Assembly (NCBI RefSeq): GCF_034702125.1
Contig: NC_085868.1
Coordinates: 41,401,859 to 41,465,858 of the forward strand
Length of the DNA: 64,000 nt
From: Engraulis encrasicolus
Taxonomy: Eukaryota > Chordata > Actinopteri > Clupeiformes > Engraulidae
Reading direction: 5' to 3'
Positions 41,461-55,954 of the stretch are shown in pieces (the stretch's first letter is position 1; each line of letters begins with the position of its first letter). Below the pieces are notes generated by a model. The model saw nothing but the letters and a program-made list of their open reading frames with translations, did not search any database and was not told where the DNA came from. Position numbers and translations under genes: made by a program.

Positions 41461-41692
41461 CTTGGCAGTGAGTTGGCCTCTATCACGTCAATGGTCTTGG
41501 AGCATAATCTGGATCAGTGGCTTGGGATTTGCAAAGCAGTGTGTCTTGACTAGTGTGTGTGCGTATGTGTGTGTGTGCATGTCTATGTGTGTGTGTGTGT
41601 GTGTGTGTGTTAGCAAGGGATTTGCATGGTTGCCAGGTCGCATGTGACGATAAGTCACACTGGTTGCCGGCGGTAATGATTCTCTTCATTTA

Positions 41693-42010
41693 AAGGTGCA
41701 CTTTGTAATATTTTTTAGCAGATTAGTTCCAGAATTCATGCTTCTCACATTCACAATTGTTACCTTTTGTATGAATACTGTACTTGCCACCACCATCATT
41801 CTAAGAATTCGTTATGACTGGGAGAATGGCACTTTTCATACATGAAAAAGGTGGATCTTCTCCATGTATGCCATTTTGGAATTTCCAGAATGTTTACAGA
41901 CATTTTTAAGCTTCTAAACATACCGTACTCTACTTTGGTCATATTAGTATATTAGTCTATTATTCAGAAAATATTACTTTAATGAAAACATTAAATGTGG
42001 CAAAGTTTAG
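41693..42010. mobile_element. AAAGGTGCACT-type MITE, copy A
   Basis: Starts AAAGGTGCACTTTGTAATAT and shares long stretches with 55050..55373: TTCCAGAATTCATGCT, GGATCTTCTCCATG, GCCATTTTG-AATTTCCAGAA and ACTTTGGTCATA. The right end is decayed. Confidence 0.75.
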
Positions 42011-43077
42011 AACCACTGATCTACACTACACGGTGTGATCGTGAACTGAGTGATTTACATACAGTAGGCTACACTACTACAATGTTGAGCTGAATGACGT
42101 ACGTATATACTGTAAGCCACACCAGTGATTATCCGAATAACAATGTAGGCTACTTGACTACATAGTGTGACAGTGAGCCAGTGAATAGCCCAACTTTGAC
42201 CACATGTGCAACACTAACATCATTAGAGACGGATGTGGCTCGCTGCTTGACAAGAATGACAGAGCTTTTAGCCATTATTTTGGACCGCTAAATGCATTGA
42301 TTTGATTGTATTGATGGACGTATTGATCACAGAGTGCAGTGTTGAAACTCAACACCACACACTGCTCACTGACCATAGCTGCTGATGCTTTAACGCATAG
42401 TGAGATAGAGGAGACAGTGACAGTGTGGGATTCAATACCAAGCTGTTTGAAGTGAGGCTGCTTTAAGTGAAGCTGCTGTACGTATGAAGCTTGCTTTACT
42501 CTAACCTGTGTTTATTCACTTCGGACCAGCACTTAGGCTACTGTGGCTGCCTGTTCTTTCTCTCTTTCTTCCCTCCTTTCTTTCTTTCTTTCGTTCTTTT
42601 TTTTTACAACCACTCCCATAATATGGGTGCAATTTTTCTCCACATTCCCGCCCCTGCTTAAGGGCTGTGTTTCTCACTCCTCAGTTATGATCAAGACAGG
42701 TATCTACAGGCTATTTGGCAAGCACTCTCTCTCTCTCTCTCTCTCTGGGTATGTCAGCAGCAAGCCGAAGCTTGCTGTGCTAGACAGGAAGGAATCCTCA
42801 GGAGAGGAGAGAGAAGGCTTCTGATTGGCTGAGGTGAGAAGGGCAGGGCAGTAGCATCATGGTTTTGATTTTACGTTCGATCTGGTATGCCTCCCCAAAG
42901 ACACCCCCTGCCTGCTCTCTTACACAGCCATACAGGGCAGGGCAGCTCTAACACATAGCTGTGTGTGCTTATTTCGATCTTACCGGCCCCCAGAGACACC
43001 CCGCCAGCCTCCTCAGCACCTGCACAGACAGACCCCATCACTGGAGCCAGGGAAGCTTGATTATTCACATTTGCAAG
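42011..43077. other. Intergenic stretch without recognised gene
   Basis: Contains short CT tracts (42561..42605, 42727..42747) and otherwise unassigned sequence. I see no coding exon. Confidence 0.5.
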
Positions 43078-43486
43078 TAGGGCTGGGTAAAATAATCGAT
43101 ATAATCGATAATCGATCAATATCATTAAAACATTTCATAATCGATTCACAGGGCACAAAATCGATTTTTTTTTTTTGTTCTTTTTCTTTTTGTTCTTTTT
43201 GTTTAATTCAGGTCTATGGAAAATACCCAGTAGGTATTATTCAATTAGGCCTAGGCCTACTTATTACAAATTAGCAATCCGTTGACACTGTCAAGCCACA
43301 GCCCTTTGACATTTTTATATAAACATAGGCAACAGCATCTTTTGGGAGAAATCCTTGCACCAACAAGGGAACGGATTGAATCAATTCGAAATGAATCGAA
43401 TCGAATCAAATTTAATCGTGATTAATCGATTCAAAGCCCTAAGAATCGAAATTGATACAGGAACATGGCTGCGATACCCAGCCCTA
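43078..43486. mobile_element. hAT-type MITE with TAGGGCTGGGTA ends
   Basis: Ends TAGGGCTGGGTA and TACCCAGCCCTA. Perfect 8-bp duplication TTTGCAAG at 43070..43077 and 43487..43494. The interior is rich in AATCGATT words. Confidence 0.92.
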
Positions 43487-44014
43487 TTTGCAAGCCTGTC
43501 TTTTTGTGGTGAAAATGAGACTTCTCAGCTACAGTGTATGTGTAGCTTTGTAATAATGTTACACAAATATAGTCTACTGTTAGCTTGTCTGAGCTAGCTG
43601 AGCCCTGTCTCGGGCCACGAGTGGTCCCTAGACGAATCACACTTTGAGAAACACTGCCCTAGATCTTCGTGGTACAGACCATTCGTTCCCACCTGTCTGT
43701 TACTAGTGTCTAGGTTTTTCACGTTAAAAAAATAATTATGATGGATGTGAGCGCCCACCCGACAACTGTGATAGGAAGCATTTCCCCCCAACGCTACCAT
43801 CAGCTTGCCAGAGCAATGGTGTTTTTTTGTTTTTTTTCAGATCTGACAGGTCCCCAGTGACGGGACGGCCCTGAATACATCCACAGCCCGCTATGCAGTG
43901 AGTGTAGCCAGCCATCCAGACTGACAACATCCCCCCCCATTACCAGCGAGCCCCCATACCCACTTCATACCCATTCCATTATGACAGCACCCCCTGGCCC
44001 AGACAACATCCCTT

Positions 44015-44027
44015 CTACACACACACA

Positions 44028-44068
<41 letters not shown>

Positions 44069-44156
44069 CCACACACACACACACACACACACACACTACC
44101 ACACACACACACACACACCACTACCAACACCACCCCCTAGCCCAGACAGCATCCCT

Positions 44157-44230
<74 letters not shown>

Positions 44231-44300
44231 ACTACCAACACCCCCTAGCCCAGGCAACATCCCTTCTGTACAACCCAGTGCCATTACCAGCCTAGACAAC
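44015..44300. repeat. (CA)n microsatellite cluster with tandem CACTACCA-type spacers
   Basis: Blocks of CA repeat alternate with CTAGCCCAGACAACATCCCT-TCTACA-type spacers, three to four times, so this is a compound satellite with a unit of roughly 90-110 bp. Confidence 0.85.
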
Positions 44301-44379
44301 CCCCCCATCATCACACACACACCACTACCACCACCCAGAATGACCACGTTAGCAATCCTGTCATTATATATGCTGCTGC

Positions 44380-44381
<2 letters not shown>

Positions 44382-44456
<75 letters not shown>
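44382..44456. repeat. (TG)n microsatellite
   Basis: About 74 bp of pure TG repeat. Confidence 0.95.
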
Positions 44457-45265
44457 ACAGTGGGGGTTGTGTGTGCATTGCAAGGGGAGTGGCTGTCCGT
44501 GTGTGTGGCACACAGAATGCTGCCTGTCCGCTCTTAAAGGGACAGTGTATGTTTTTTACTCCTTCTCAAAGATAACAAAGAAGATGAGATTTTACGATTG
44601 GAGATATTGTACTTGGGCTAATTTTACTGGTAATGCAACTCACGCAGCTGTCCTCATACCACCTCAGTTGTGTGGGATTGAGGTGTGAAGTGGGCTTATC
44701 TTATCCAATGGTGTGTTTTCGCTCGAGGGGATGAGAGCTTTCTGTAAATCTCCTACAGAGCTTACAGGATTCAGCTTGTTAGAGCACAGGAGGACATGTT
44801 TTCTCATAAGGTTAAGCTTACACTCACACACCTACATTATGGCATAACTTGTGATTCACTTGGAGGGTCTAATACTGTACAACATCTACAGTATGCTGTA
44901 CTCTCCTTGGGCCTAATATACTGTAAGTCCCACTCAAATACTTATATACCGGTACATAAGATGTATAATTACTACATACTTAATGTGTACTTATGTAATG
45001 TACATGTACATGGGAGAAGGGCACTTACAGGGCTGAAAGTAGGCTGGTGCGTACAGGTGCATAGCAGGGGTGTACAATTTACAGCTGGTGCGCCGTATCG
45101 GTACGAGAACAGGTTTAATGCTACCCAAAAACCCACATTTGAAAAAAGTAAGGTCTGCACACAACCACACTATGCCATTTGAGACAAGTGTCCTCCTATG
45201 AAGAGACACCCGAAATATTCACGCAGTGATATAGATCTGTAGTGCACATGTTTATTGTTTGTTTG

Positions 45266-45266
45266 T

Positions 45267-45301
<35 letters not shown>
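45266..45301. repeat. Poly(G) run
   Basis: 36 consecutive G, a likely assembly-uncertain homopolymer and potential G-quadruplex. Confidence 0.95.
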
Positions 45302-45304
<3 letters not shown>

Positions 45305-45927
45305 CGGTAACTACCTTTCACCCCTGCTGTCATAACACACAATATGTTACCGGTAGTAGGTACTATCTTCTCCCATACACCTGCTACATGGTACATGACT
45401 ACAAGAATATTCTAGAGGAATGTGTTAATGGAATGTCTCTGAAAGTGTGATTTCTCGTCACGCACATTCAGTTCAGATTTGGTTTTCATGATTTCTTCCC
45501 ATTTTTGCAGATTTGTTTCTTTTTAAAGCACTTTGTTCCTTTCCTGTATTTTACTGTTATTTTCCATATTGGTTACATGTTAATTAATATATAAAGTTGT
45601 GTCTATGAATATGTCCTGTTATGTGTAAGTATTCCATAAAAAGCGTGTTATTGATATGTCATCACTTGTACGTATAGCACACTGTATACCTTGTTACATG
45701 TTGCACTTGTTATGCCACGTATTGTTGTGGCGCTTTTTGTTGTTGGTTTAATATCAAGGGCTGGTACCTAGAATGCCAAATGATAATCTGCTCTGTCTCA
45801 GGATCTTTGTTACTGGAGAATGGTCTTTGGTTTACACAACGGTGTTTTGATACCGCACAGATAGGACATGTTGTTGCTGCTGTGACCAACTTGCTTGTGA
45901 CGCATGCAGAGGTCCTGTGGTGTACAG

Positions 45928-46259
45928 CAGTGGTTCCCAACCTATGGGTCGGGACCCAACCTATGGGTCGCTAAAGATCCACAGGGGGTCGCGGAGCCCT
46001 CTTTATTTTAAGGGGTTTCATTTTAAATATATATAGCCCATATTGAATAAATGCATTTAACTAATAAATGCATTGCAGCAACAAATAGTAAGTGCTACAT
46101 TAAACATTTATTCTATATTTGACCAAAGACGAATTGAGGAATAAAATAAGTAAAATGAGTTTTCTCAGGAAAGTTATCCCGGGTGATCGAGTGCTTGGGT
46201 CACAAAAGCTTACAATAGTAAAAATATGGGTCCCTTACGAAAAAGGTTGGGAACCACTG
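45928..46259. mobile_element. hAT-type MITE with CAGTGGTTCCCAACC ends
   Basis: Ends CAGTGGTTCCCAACC and GGTTGGGAACCACTG. Perfect duplication GTGTACAG at 45920..45927 and 46260..46267. The ends resemble those at 18051..18257, though the interiors differ. Confidence 0.93.
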
Positions 46260-46789
46260 GTGTACAGTATACCACGGCACTCCACAGAGGACCTGTGCTG
46301 TATTGGCTTCAGTCATTGACATATGCAAAGCTGAATGTTTTTGTAATCTTGAGTTCTGATGTCTTCTGTACGGGTGTATTTAAAACCATGCTGGAAAAGA
46401 AATGATTATTATAACACTACAGTGAAATTTAAAAAAAAAAACATTTTATGACAATAAACGGCTAGTTTTGTGATGTTTAAAAGCCTTCAGACATTCAATT
46501 ATGAAACAGAAAGTCCTAATGAAAATAAAAGCACACACGTACACACACACACACACACACACACAGACTCATTAAATGGAAAGAAAGAGACGGGAGTCAT
46601 TCTTTCTGGGCCCTGCGGTATTGCTCCATGGTGATAGTTTTTGGTTGAAGGGAGGAGTGGGTGGGGGAAATAGGAACTGCACTGAACCGAACTGAGTCCT
46701 AGTCCTTCCCTCTCTGATTCTCTCGTCCATTTCTCTGTCCCACTCGCTGTTCCTCTGCCCTCTATCCAGGGGCATAACAGCAAATAGCA

Positions 46790-46920
46790 TGTGAGTGAAT
46801 GAATGAATAGTGCTGTAATGTATTGTCTTGTATTGTTTGAATTGTCCAGATTTAAGGGGACCCTATTGAAAATGAGATGTCACATCTCAAGAGGCACTCC
46901 CCGTAAATAAATAAATAGAA
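46790..46920 (+). mobile_element. Probable 3' end of a non-LTR retrotransposon
   Basis: TTTAAGGGGACCCTATTGAA-AATGAGATGTCACATCTCAA-GAGG, then CGTAAATAAATAAATA. The GAAAATGAGATGT-CATCTCAAG hairpin before an A-rich short tandem tail is a pattern seen at the 3' ends of fish LINEs. No coding part. Confidence 0.5.
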
Positions 46921-47539
46921 ATAGATGTAGCAGGATTCCATTTCTCCAGTCAAAAAATAATCGACGCATTTATTGCTTCAATATCAACAAATTCCTTCAA
47001 AAACGTTTACTGATGATCTCTAAAGCGTCAATATAGTCTATAATATGTCTGGTGAGTCCTTCCTCCAGCCAAATATTTACGTAAATCAGACACTGTGTGG
47101 GCCCCTTATATACATTGGGCCTTGGTAACTCAGTCACACTTTAACCCCCTGTGTGACACCCCTTCCTCCGTCCCTCTCCACCACCACAGCAGCAGGGTAT
47201 AGCCTGGGAACTCCCATGCTGCCTTTAGTTCTACACATAACAATCGTTCCGATCTGAAAGACACTTTGTGATTAGGTCTGGTGGTAACCAGGCAAGCAGC
47301 AGGGCGGATGATGATAGTTTTCGGTTGTGAGCTACTGCACTCAGTGCCATTACCTGTCCCATCTCGTCCCTGTTCCTCTGTCCCACTGCCGTTTCCTATT
47401 CCCCTCTCCAGTCCCCATCCATCACGTCTGCAGCAGCATGGGGTGACACTTATGGAGAGGCATGATGAGCGCAGCGGGGGAGACGAGAGGAAGCGAAGTG
47501 AGATTACACAGCTGTGAACTGTCACTGCACACATGCAGT

Positions 47540-48350
47540 CATGCCATAGGAGGACATTCAGTTCTATAGAGGTCCAATCATAGGACAGACATTCAGTTCT
47601 ATAGAGATTCAGTCGTAGGACAGACATTCAGTTCCTTAATAAAGATTCAATCTTATACGGAAGACATTCAGCTTTATAGAGATTAAGTCATAGGACATCC
47701 ATTCAGTTCTATAGAGATTCAATCATAGGACAGACATTCAGTTCTATAGAGATTCAACCATAGGGCAGACATTCAGATCTATCATAAAGATTATAGAGAT
47801 TCAATCATAGTAGGACATTCAGTTCTATAGAGGTTCAATCTTATAGGGCAGACATTCAGTTCTAGAGATTCAATTTTACCATAGGACACACATTCAGTTC
47901 TAGAGATTCAATTTTACCATAGGACACACATTCAGTTCCATAGAAATTCAATCTTACCATAGGGCAGACATTCAGCTCTATCATAAATATTCAATCTTAC
48001 CATAGGGCAGACATTCAGCTCTATCATAAATATTCAATCTTACCATAAGGCAGACATTCAGTTTTATTCAGATTAAATCATAGGAAAGACATTCAGTTCT
48101 GTCATAAAGGTTCAATCTTACCATAGGACAGACATTCAGTCCTATAGAGATTAAATCTTACCATAGGGCAGACATTCAGTTCTATAGAGAACAGACATTG
48201 AATTCTATGATTAAGATTCAATCTTACCATAGGGGTAGACATTCAGATCTGTCATAAAGATTCAATCTTACAGGGCAGACACTCAGTTCTGTAGAGGTTC
48301 AATCATACCATAGGGCAGACATTCAGATCTATCATTCAGTCAGACATTCA
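47540..48350. repeat. Minisatellite, ~35-46 bp unit (ACATTCAGTTCTATAGAGATTC)
   Basis: About 20 variable copies of a unit reading roughly ACATTCAGTTCTATAGAGAT-TCAATCATAGGACAG. Variants include CATAAAGATTC and TTACCATAGGG blocks. Non-coding. Mixed unit lengths mark it as an older, diverged array. Confidence 0.92.
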
Positions 48351-48420
48351 GTTCTTCTTACAAAGATTCAGTCTTATTCTAGACTTTCAATCCTACCATA
48401 ACAGAAATTAATTAAAGGAG

Positions 48421-48481
48421 AGAAGAGTAGAGTAGAGTAGAGTAGAGTAGAGTAGAGTAGAGTATAGATTAGAGTAGAGCA
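48421..48481. repeat. (GTAGA)n microsatellite
   Basis: About 60 bp of GTAGA pentamer, slightly degenerate at the right end. Confidence 0.9.
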
Positions 48482-48576
48482 GAGATCTTTTATTAATCTC
48501 GAGGGAAATTAAGGTGTCTGACAGTTTACATGAATACACAAATACAAGACATACACAAAGGCCTAATACACATTAT

Positions 48577-48700
<124 letters not shown>

Positions 48701-49189
48701 ACATCTTGTCATAGGAAGGAGTAAGCCTACACACAGGAAGCCAGTCTTGTCCATACTCTCAATGGTCTTGCCATAGAAGAGAGATGCACTGACCCATGGG
48801 ACAGAGAATCGATGTCACTATAGCGACCCAGCCTTGAGATTCTGCGTAACCATGGCAGCCTGAGCTGATGTTATGTTACAGGACAGACTTGGGTTGTTGT
48901 TGACACCCTTTTCGTGTTTTCTCTTGTTCTCAAGTATGAGAAGAAGAATTCCGCACACCGTTCATTCCACAAGCATTTATTTGTACATTTTGATGCCAAC
49001 CTACCTTAGGCAAAGATGTTTTTTTATTCTAGAACATCAATACACACATGTAAACAATTAAATCAAGCTTTATTCTAGACTCATAAAAGACTCATAAATA
49101 ATACAGGCACAAGTGATGATGTAACCATGGTGACGCATGATGGAGAAGTATTATCAGCTCTCTGTTTCTTCATATCTTAGGTTTTATTA

Positions 49190-49299
49190 CTGTGTGTGTG
49201 TGTGTGTGTACATGTGTGTGTGTGTGTGTGCGTGTGCGTGCGTGCGTGCGTGCGTGTGTGTGTGTGTGTGTGTGCGTGTGCGTGTGCGTGTGCGTGTGC

Positions 49300-49361
<62 letters not shown>

Positions 49362-49370
49362 GCGTTCAGT
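49190..49370. repeat. (TG)n/(TGCG)n microsatellite
   Basis: About 180 bp of TG repeat with CG-containing stretches; it directly adjoins the inverted duplicate at 49365. Confidence 0.95.
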
Positions 49371-49570
49371 AACATGGCGATGTGAGATCAGACCAGAGAG
49401 GAAGTGTTAGTGAGAAACTCCCTACAGGCCGCAGCGAAGCCCTCAATAACATGATGAACCACAGGATGAGGTCAGAGGACAGAATAAAAGAGGGGAGTCA
49501 GACATACAGTTTCAATTAGAGGCCTACACAGCAGCAGTACATCAGGCAGCAGACACTGTGAGAGTGAGTG
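49365..49570 (+). repeat. Dispersed repeat, inverted partner of 58445..58662
   Basis: Reads TCAGTAACATGGCGATGTGA ... GTGTTAGTGAGAAACTCCCT ... ATGATGAACCACAGGATGAG ... CATCAGGCAGCAGACACTGT. The reverse complement of 58445..58662 gives the same order with few differences. In both places the TG/CA microsatellite lies on the same side of the repeat. Confidence 0.85.
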
Positions 49571-49789
49571 TGTAAGGGATGGCAACTATAGCAGAGTGTG
49601 GCGTTAGATTGTTAGTAAACCTCCCTCCAAAAGCCTCGTATAGATGTGATGACTCTGAGATATTGGCCAAGACCTTTTTTTTAAGCTCAGTGGTATTTCA
49701 CCTGTGCTTCCCATGCCAGGGAATAGAGAATAGAGAAGCAAGAGAGTATATTGAATTGACAATAAGCCACGCATCCACTAAATCAGTGG

Positions 49790-50265
49790 TTTTTAAACTT
49801 TTTTTGATGGCAGGACTGGAAAACGACTGTGCATTTTTGCATGCGGCCCTCCTAAAAGTTGTGGCTCAGTCTCTAAGAAAATACAAAGAACCAACAATGC
49901 ACTCAGAGAGAGCTGACCTCCACCAAGGAAGCTATTTGTTAGAACATTTGATTATGTTACACCTCAATTTTTTTCAAGTTTTCTGCCTTGTTTTTGCAGA
50001 GTTTGGAACTGGAATGTCACAATTCGCAATGGTGAATCACGCAATGGAGAAGAATCTTTTTCTAAAATTCCTGGATCTGGATCGTGATCCGGATCGACAC
50101 CAAAATGTAATCACTTGTTCCTTTTGTCATTTCCAACACCACCACAAAGTTAAATCAAAATCTGTTCATAACTTTTTGAGTTATCCTGCTGACTGACAGA
50201 CATACAAACAGACAGACAAACCAACGCAGCCGAAAACATACCCTCCTTGGCGGAGGTTTAAAAAC
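49790..50265. repeat. Interspersed repeat ending CTTGGCGGAGGT
   Basis: Starts near AGTGGTTTTTAAACTTTTTT. The right part has GGATCTGGATCGTGATCCGG-ATCG, TAATCACTTGTTCCTTTTGT-CATTTCC, TAACTTTTTGAGTTATCCTG-CTGAC, ACAAACAGACAGACAAAC, then ACATACCCTCCTTGGCGGAG-G. I know this tail from repeats common in fish and other animals. A long open frame across it (49579..50196) is not a gene. Confidence 0.65.
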
Positions 50266-50357
50266 AACAGCAGTGTTGGCTGCTGATGACTGTCGGCTCT
50301 CCACGAAGTGCCGTGTGTATGCCAGATTACAAGTCCAGGCCCGATACGACACATTAG

Positions 50358-50630
50358 CAGGACCAGATTAAGATGGCCTGGGGCCCCTAAGCTACAGGTT
50401 GCTATGGACCCCCAAATTTCGCTGCAAATTTACATAGCTGAGTGTCATAATTATGAGCTAGGAATTAAGGATAGCATGTATACCAATACTGAACACAACA
50501 GATACATTTTTCAATATTGCATCTTGGCACAATTCTGTACCTTTTCACTTTTGACCAATCGAGGGGTCTTCTGGCATGTGGGGTCCCCTAGGCTGCAGCC
50601 ATATCTAGCCTGTGAGTTAATCTGGCCTTG
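50358..50630. mobile_element. hAT-type MITE, CAGGgCCGGATTAA family, copy 1
   Basis: Ends CAGGACCAGATTAAGATGGC and GTTAATCTGGCCTTG. Flanks CACATTAG and TACATTAA (6 of 8). Shares ATATCTAGCCTGTG-GTTAAT with copies 52565, 57795 and 62596. Confidence 0.8.
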
Positions 50631-50643
50631 TACATTAAGAATA

Positions 50644-52263
<1,620 letters not shown>

Positions 52264-52564
52264 TAGGACAGGGAGGCACTTTAGTACAATAATAGTTCAG
52301 GAGGTGTTACACCACCAATAAGGCCTTGATGAGACGAAAGCGGATATTTTTAAACGCGGATATATTTTTATCTGTTTTACGTATAAACACGGCACGTGGA
52401 TAAAAATAAGAACACGATGCTGGCTGGCATGCGTTGTAGACTGATAAATGGGATGTTTTTTTAAACCGTAGTTTTGAAATGACATTTCTAAAACTGTTTA
52501 CATGTAAATGAGAAGCCAAAGCCAATGTGTTTTCATCAACATCCAGATATGTGTACAGTATATG

Positions 52565-52848
52565 CAAGGTCGGATTAATGCACAGGCTAGATATGGCTGC
52601 AGCCTAGGGCCCCCCACCTGCCATGGGGCCCCCGATTGGTCAAAAGTGAGAAAATTGTAGAATCATGACAAGATGCAGCATTAAAATATTCATCTGTCAT
52701 GTTGCGTATAGTTCGTAGAAGTGTTGTCCCAAATTCCTAGCATGTAAGTACGACACTGTCCATGTAAATTTGTCACAAAATTTGCTTTCCGAGGGGCCCC
52801 ACATCAACTTGTAGCCTAGGGGCCCCAGGCCATCTTAATGGGGCCCTG
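52565..52848. mobile_element. hAT-type MITE, CAGGgCCGGATTAA family, copy 2
   Basis: Ends CAAGGTCGGATTAATGCAC and TTAATGGGGCCCTG. Flanks AGTATATG and GGTATATG (7 of 8). Reversed relative to copy 1. Confidence 0.85.
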
Positions 52849-52958
52849 GGTATATGTACTTCTAAGTCATCCAGGTAGACAGACGCTAAATTAGAACATG
52901 GCACATTAGGAAGAGGTCAGATGAAGCGCCGTGTTACAACACCAGTAAGTCAGCCAGT

Positions 52959-54316
52959 CAGGGCTTAACACTAACACACGCCAGGTAGCCAAATGCGGGT
53001 GAAAGTCGGTGTTGGCTAGTAGATACCGAAGGTTCACTAGCCATTCTGGCGGGTCCGTTACATTTCTGAATGATGAGGCACCGCATTTTGTAGTTTTTTT
53101 TTTTCTTCGGACCGTCTTTGCTACAAAAGCAATACAATGCGATTTCGCGAGCCTACAATACCCATGAAGCACCTGTGTCACGTGTCACCTGTGTCTCACG
53201 CAAGCCAGGAATCTGATAGGCCTAGAGCTAGTCTTGCGAAGAGGAGTGACAGCGAGCTACCGGGACATCAGCGTGCGCTTCGAAATGTCACTGGAAACCT
53301 TCACGTGAAAAGTAGCGAAGTTCATCTCAACCGACCTGTTTTGCGATCTGTCATTACTACAATACTTAGTAGTAGTGGTCATTAAAATGACCAAAGCGAG
53401 AGGAAAACATGTCAGTCTGTCTTACTCTTGTGAAAGTCTCATGATAAGACAAGGACACATGCGGCATTAATAATGTTCGGTTTAAATTGTTTTCTGATTT
53501 GCCTGTATACTCTTCATACCTTAATATTCCTCCATGTTTCTTGTGCTGTTGTTCCCGACTGTCAAACCGTTCTTAAAAAAACGCGCAGTAGTAGCCTTCC
53601 AGACTGCACAAAAGCATCCCATTGCATGTCCCTTCGCAGGTGCCCGTCTCGCCCGTTTTATTTTACAACTCACTATCACCGCATCTGTGTGTGCTTTCTA
53701 GTGGATACTTTTATAAGCAAATATTCCAGAAGAGGTGTTATTCCACATCCATGTCCGAGGACCGGCCAACTTGGCAATGACTTTAGGCTATCTACTTTGC
53801 GCATGAATTTGGACGGCGACCACAGATAGGCCTATATGATATGAAGAAGTCCCTCCAGATTAAAGACGAAAATATTTTGCTCTCGTGTAGCTTACACTTG
53901 TGCCCTTCCACAACACTGTGCTTGGTGTTTCTGCATGGTAGCCTAAATATACTATAGGTTATGCCATTCCTCTGATCAGTAAATCTGTTCTTTGCATAGC
54001 ATGCATGCATGGACCAGTTAATAGGCCTAACAATTCTAATTGCCCTATAGCATATTATATTATATTATATTATATTATATTATATTATATTATATTATAT
54101 TATATTATATTATATTATATTAGGCCTATATGATATTAGGCCTATATTATATTAGCCTACATTACATTATTAGGGCCTACAGCCTATTATATAATTAATT
54201 AAAGCTGCTATGATGGCTAAGAAAATTATGGCTAGTGAAAAGGCCCAATGGCTAGTGAGTCAGGAAAACCACTAGCCAAAATGGCTGGTAAGCGAAAAAG
54301 TTAGTGTCAAGCACTG
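52959..54316. mobile_element. 1.36-kb hAT-type element, CAGGGCTTAACACTAAC ends
   Basis: Ends CAGGGCTTAACACTAAC and GTTAGTGTCAAGCACTG. Perfect duplication CAGCCAGT at 52951..52958 and 54317..54324. Subterminal repeats of CACTAGCCA/TGGCTAGTG at both ends. It contains short open frames (for example 53137..53385, 53473..53829) with no recognised domain, and an (ATATT)n microsatellite at 54054..54122. Larger than the other elements here, so it may keep relics of a coding gene. Confidence 0.88.
54054..54122. repeat. (ATATT)n microsatellite
   Basis: About 68 bp of TATAT/ATATT pentamer inside the 1.36-kb element. Confidence 0.95.
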
Positions 54317-54806
54317 CAGCCAGTGTACGGTATATGTGCTTCTAAGTCATCCAGGTAGACGGATGCTAAATTAGAACATGACACATTAAGAAGAGGTCAG
54401 GAAAGCACAGCATTACAGCAGGGCAGCTGACAGGTTTTCCTGGTCCCAGCAGGACAAAGTCATCGGAAAGGGCCCCTCACCCAATACATATAATGTAATG
54501 GGGGGACCGATTCTGGGCAGCCTGTCTCCCTGGGCCCGGGACAAAATATTTGTCCACCTCTGTCGGCGGGCTTGCATTACAACACCAGTAAGTAGAGCCA
54601 GACACTATCCGATTGACATGAATGGCTCCGTGTGTGAATCAATCTGATGAAGTCTGAATTAGAAAATGGCACAGTGTCAACAAGTCAAACAGGTACGCTG
54701 AACTCTAAAGCATGCCACAGTCCAACTATAGGCAAACAGACCACACAGAGACAGGCACGCTAGTTTGCCAAACAGGCTTTTCCACAGTCCTGTACTGGCA
54801 CTCTCA

Positions 54807-54837
<31 letters not shown>

Positions 54838-54905
54838 TGTGTGTGTGTGCATGCGTGTGCGTGTGTGCGTGTGTGCGTGTGTGTGTGCGTGCATGCGTGT
54901 GCACT
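54807..54905. repeat. (TG)n/(TGCG)n microsatellite
   Basis: About 100 bp of imperfect TG repeat. Confidence 0.9.
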
Positions 54906-55049
54906 CTATATTTGCCAAGTTGGGCATTCAGCCAGATTGTTCGAATTCCACACTTGAAAGCTGCTTTCAGGCAAACACAATGTGACCTGACTGTGACCAT
55001 GTGACTGTGGAAAGCATGGGAGCAATCTCAGTCCTGTTCTGTTTTGGTG

Positions 55050-55373
55050 AAAAGTGCATGTAATGTTTTTTTGAAGTTTATTTCCAGAATTCATGCTGCC
55101 CATTCACAAATGTTACCTTTTTCATGAATAATTACCACCACGTTCAAAAAGTATTCATTATGATATAATATAATTGTAGTCTTCACACATGATAACGGGG
55201 ATCTTCTCCATGGTCTGCCATTTTGAATTTCCAGAAATCTTACCGTACTTTGGTCATACTAATAAATATTAGTTTATTACTCTGTAAATATTCATGAAAA
55301 ATCTAATTTGGCAATAGGCAGCACAGTTTGAATGAGCAGCATAGTTGCAATACCAACACAGTGCACCTTTAAG
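55050..55373. mobile_element. AAAGGTGCACT-type MITE, copy B
   Basis: Right end GTGCACCTTTAAGG. Shares TTTCCAGAATTCATGCTG, TTACCTTTTTCATGAATA and GGATCTTCTCCATGG with copy A at 41693. Left end decayed. Confidence 0.75.
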
Positions 55374-55533
55374 GCTATCTGAGAATATATCTGATAACGA
55401 GTGCTGCACAGCATCAAAGATATTCAGGTTTGTGTTAAGGCTATAATTTACAAATTGTTAAGCCATAAACATAATCTAAACAGTTCAAGAATTTTGTGAG
55501 TAGTAAGGGGTTGATTTGGGTTGAGTTGGGTTG

Positions 55534-55658
<125 letters not shown>

Positions 55659-55954
55659 ACGCATGTGCATGTGACTGTGTGCGGGCACGCATGTTGTGAA
55701 TGCTAGAGTGCTTGTGTGTGTGTTTGTCTGTAGGTGTCCATCTGTCTCAAAGCACATCTGCCACCCTACAGTATCCTACCTTTGCCAATGTGGAGATGTC
55801 TGCCACCTACAGTACCTGTGCCAATGTTGTGCCCAGGTGTCTGCCCGCCCCTGGTATTAAGATTTATAAAAGCCTTCGTCTGGCCCAGGATTACCGATGC
55901 AGACATGACACTACCACTTCTGTCCGGAGGCTGGTCTGTTTGTGTTGGTGATGT

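Noticed and set aside
47540..48350. CRISPR-like array
   Set aside because: Units are contiguous and diverged without constant repeats and unique spacers, and the DNA is eukaryotic.
49579..50196. 205-codon open frame on the plus strand
   Set aside because: Its right half is the CTTGGCGGAGGT interspersed repeat and the left half has no recognised domain; length alone is not enough.
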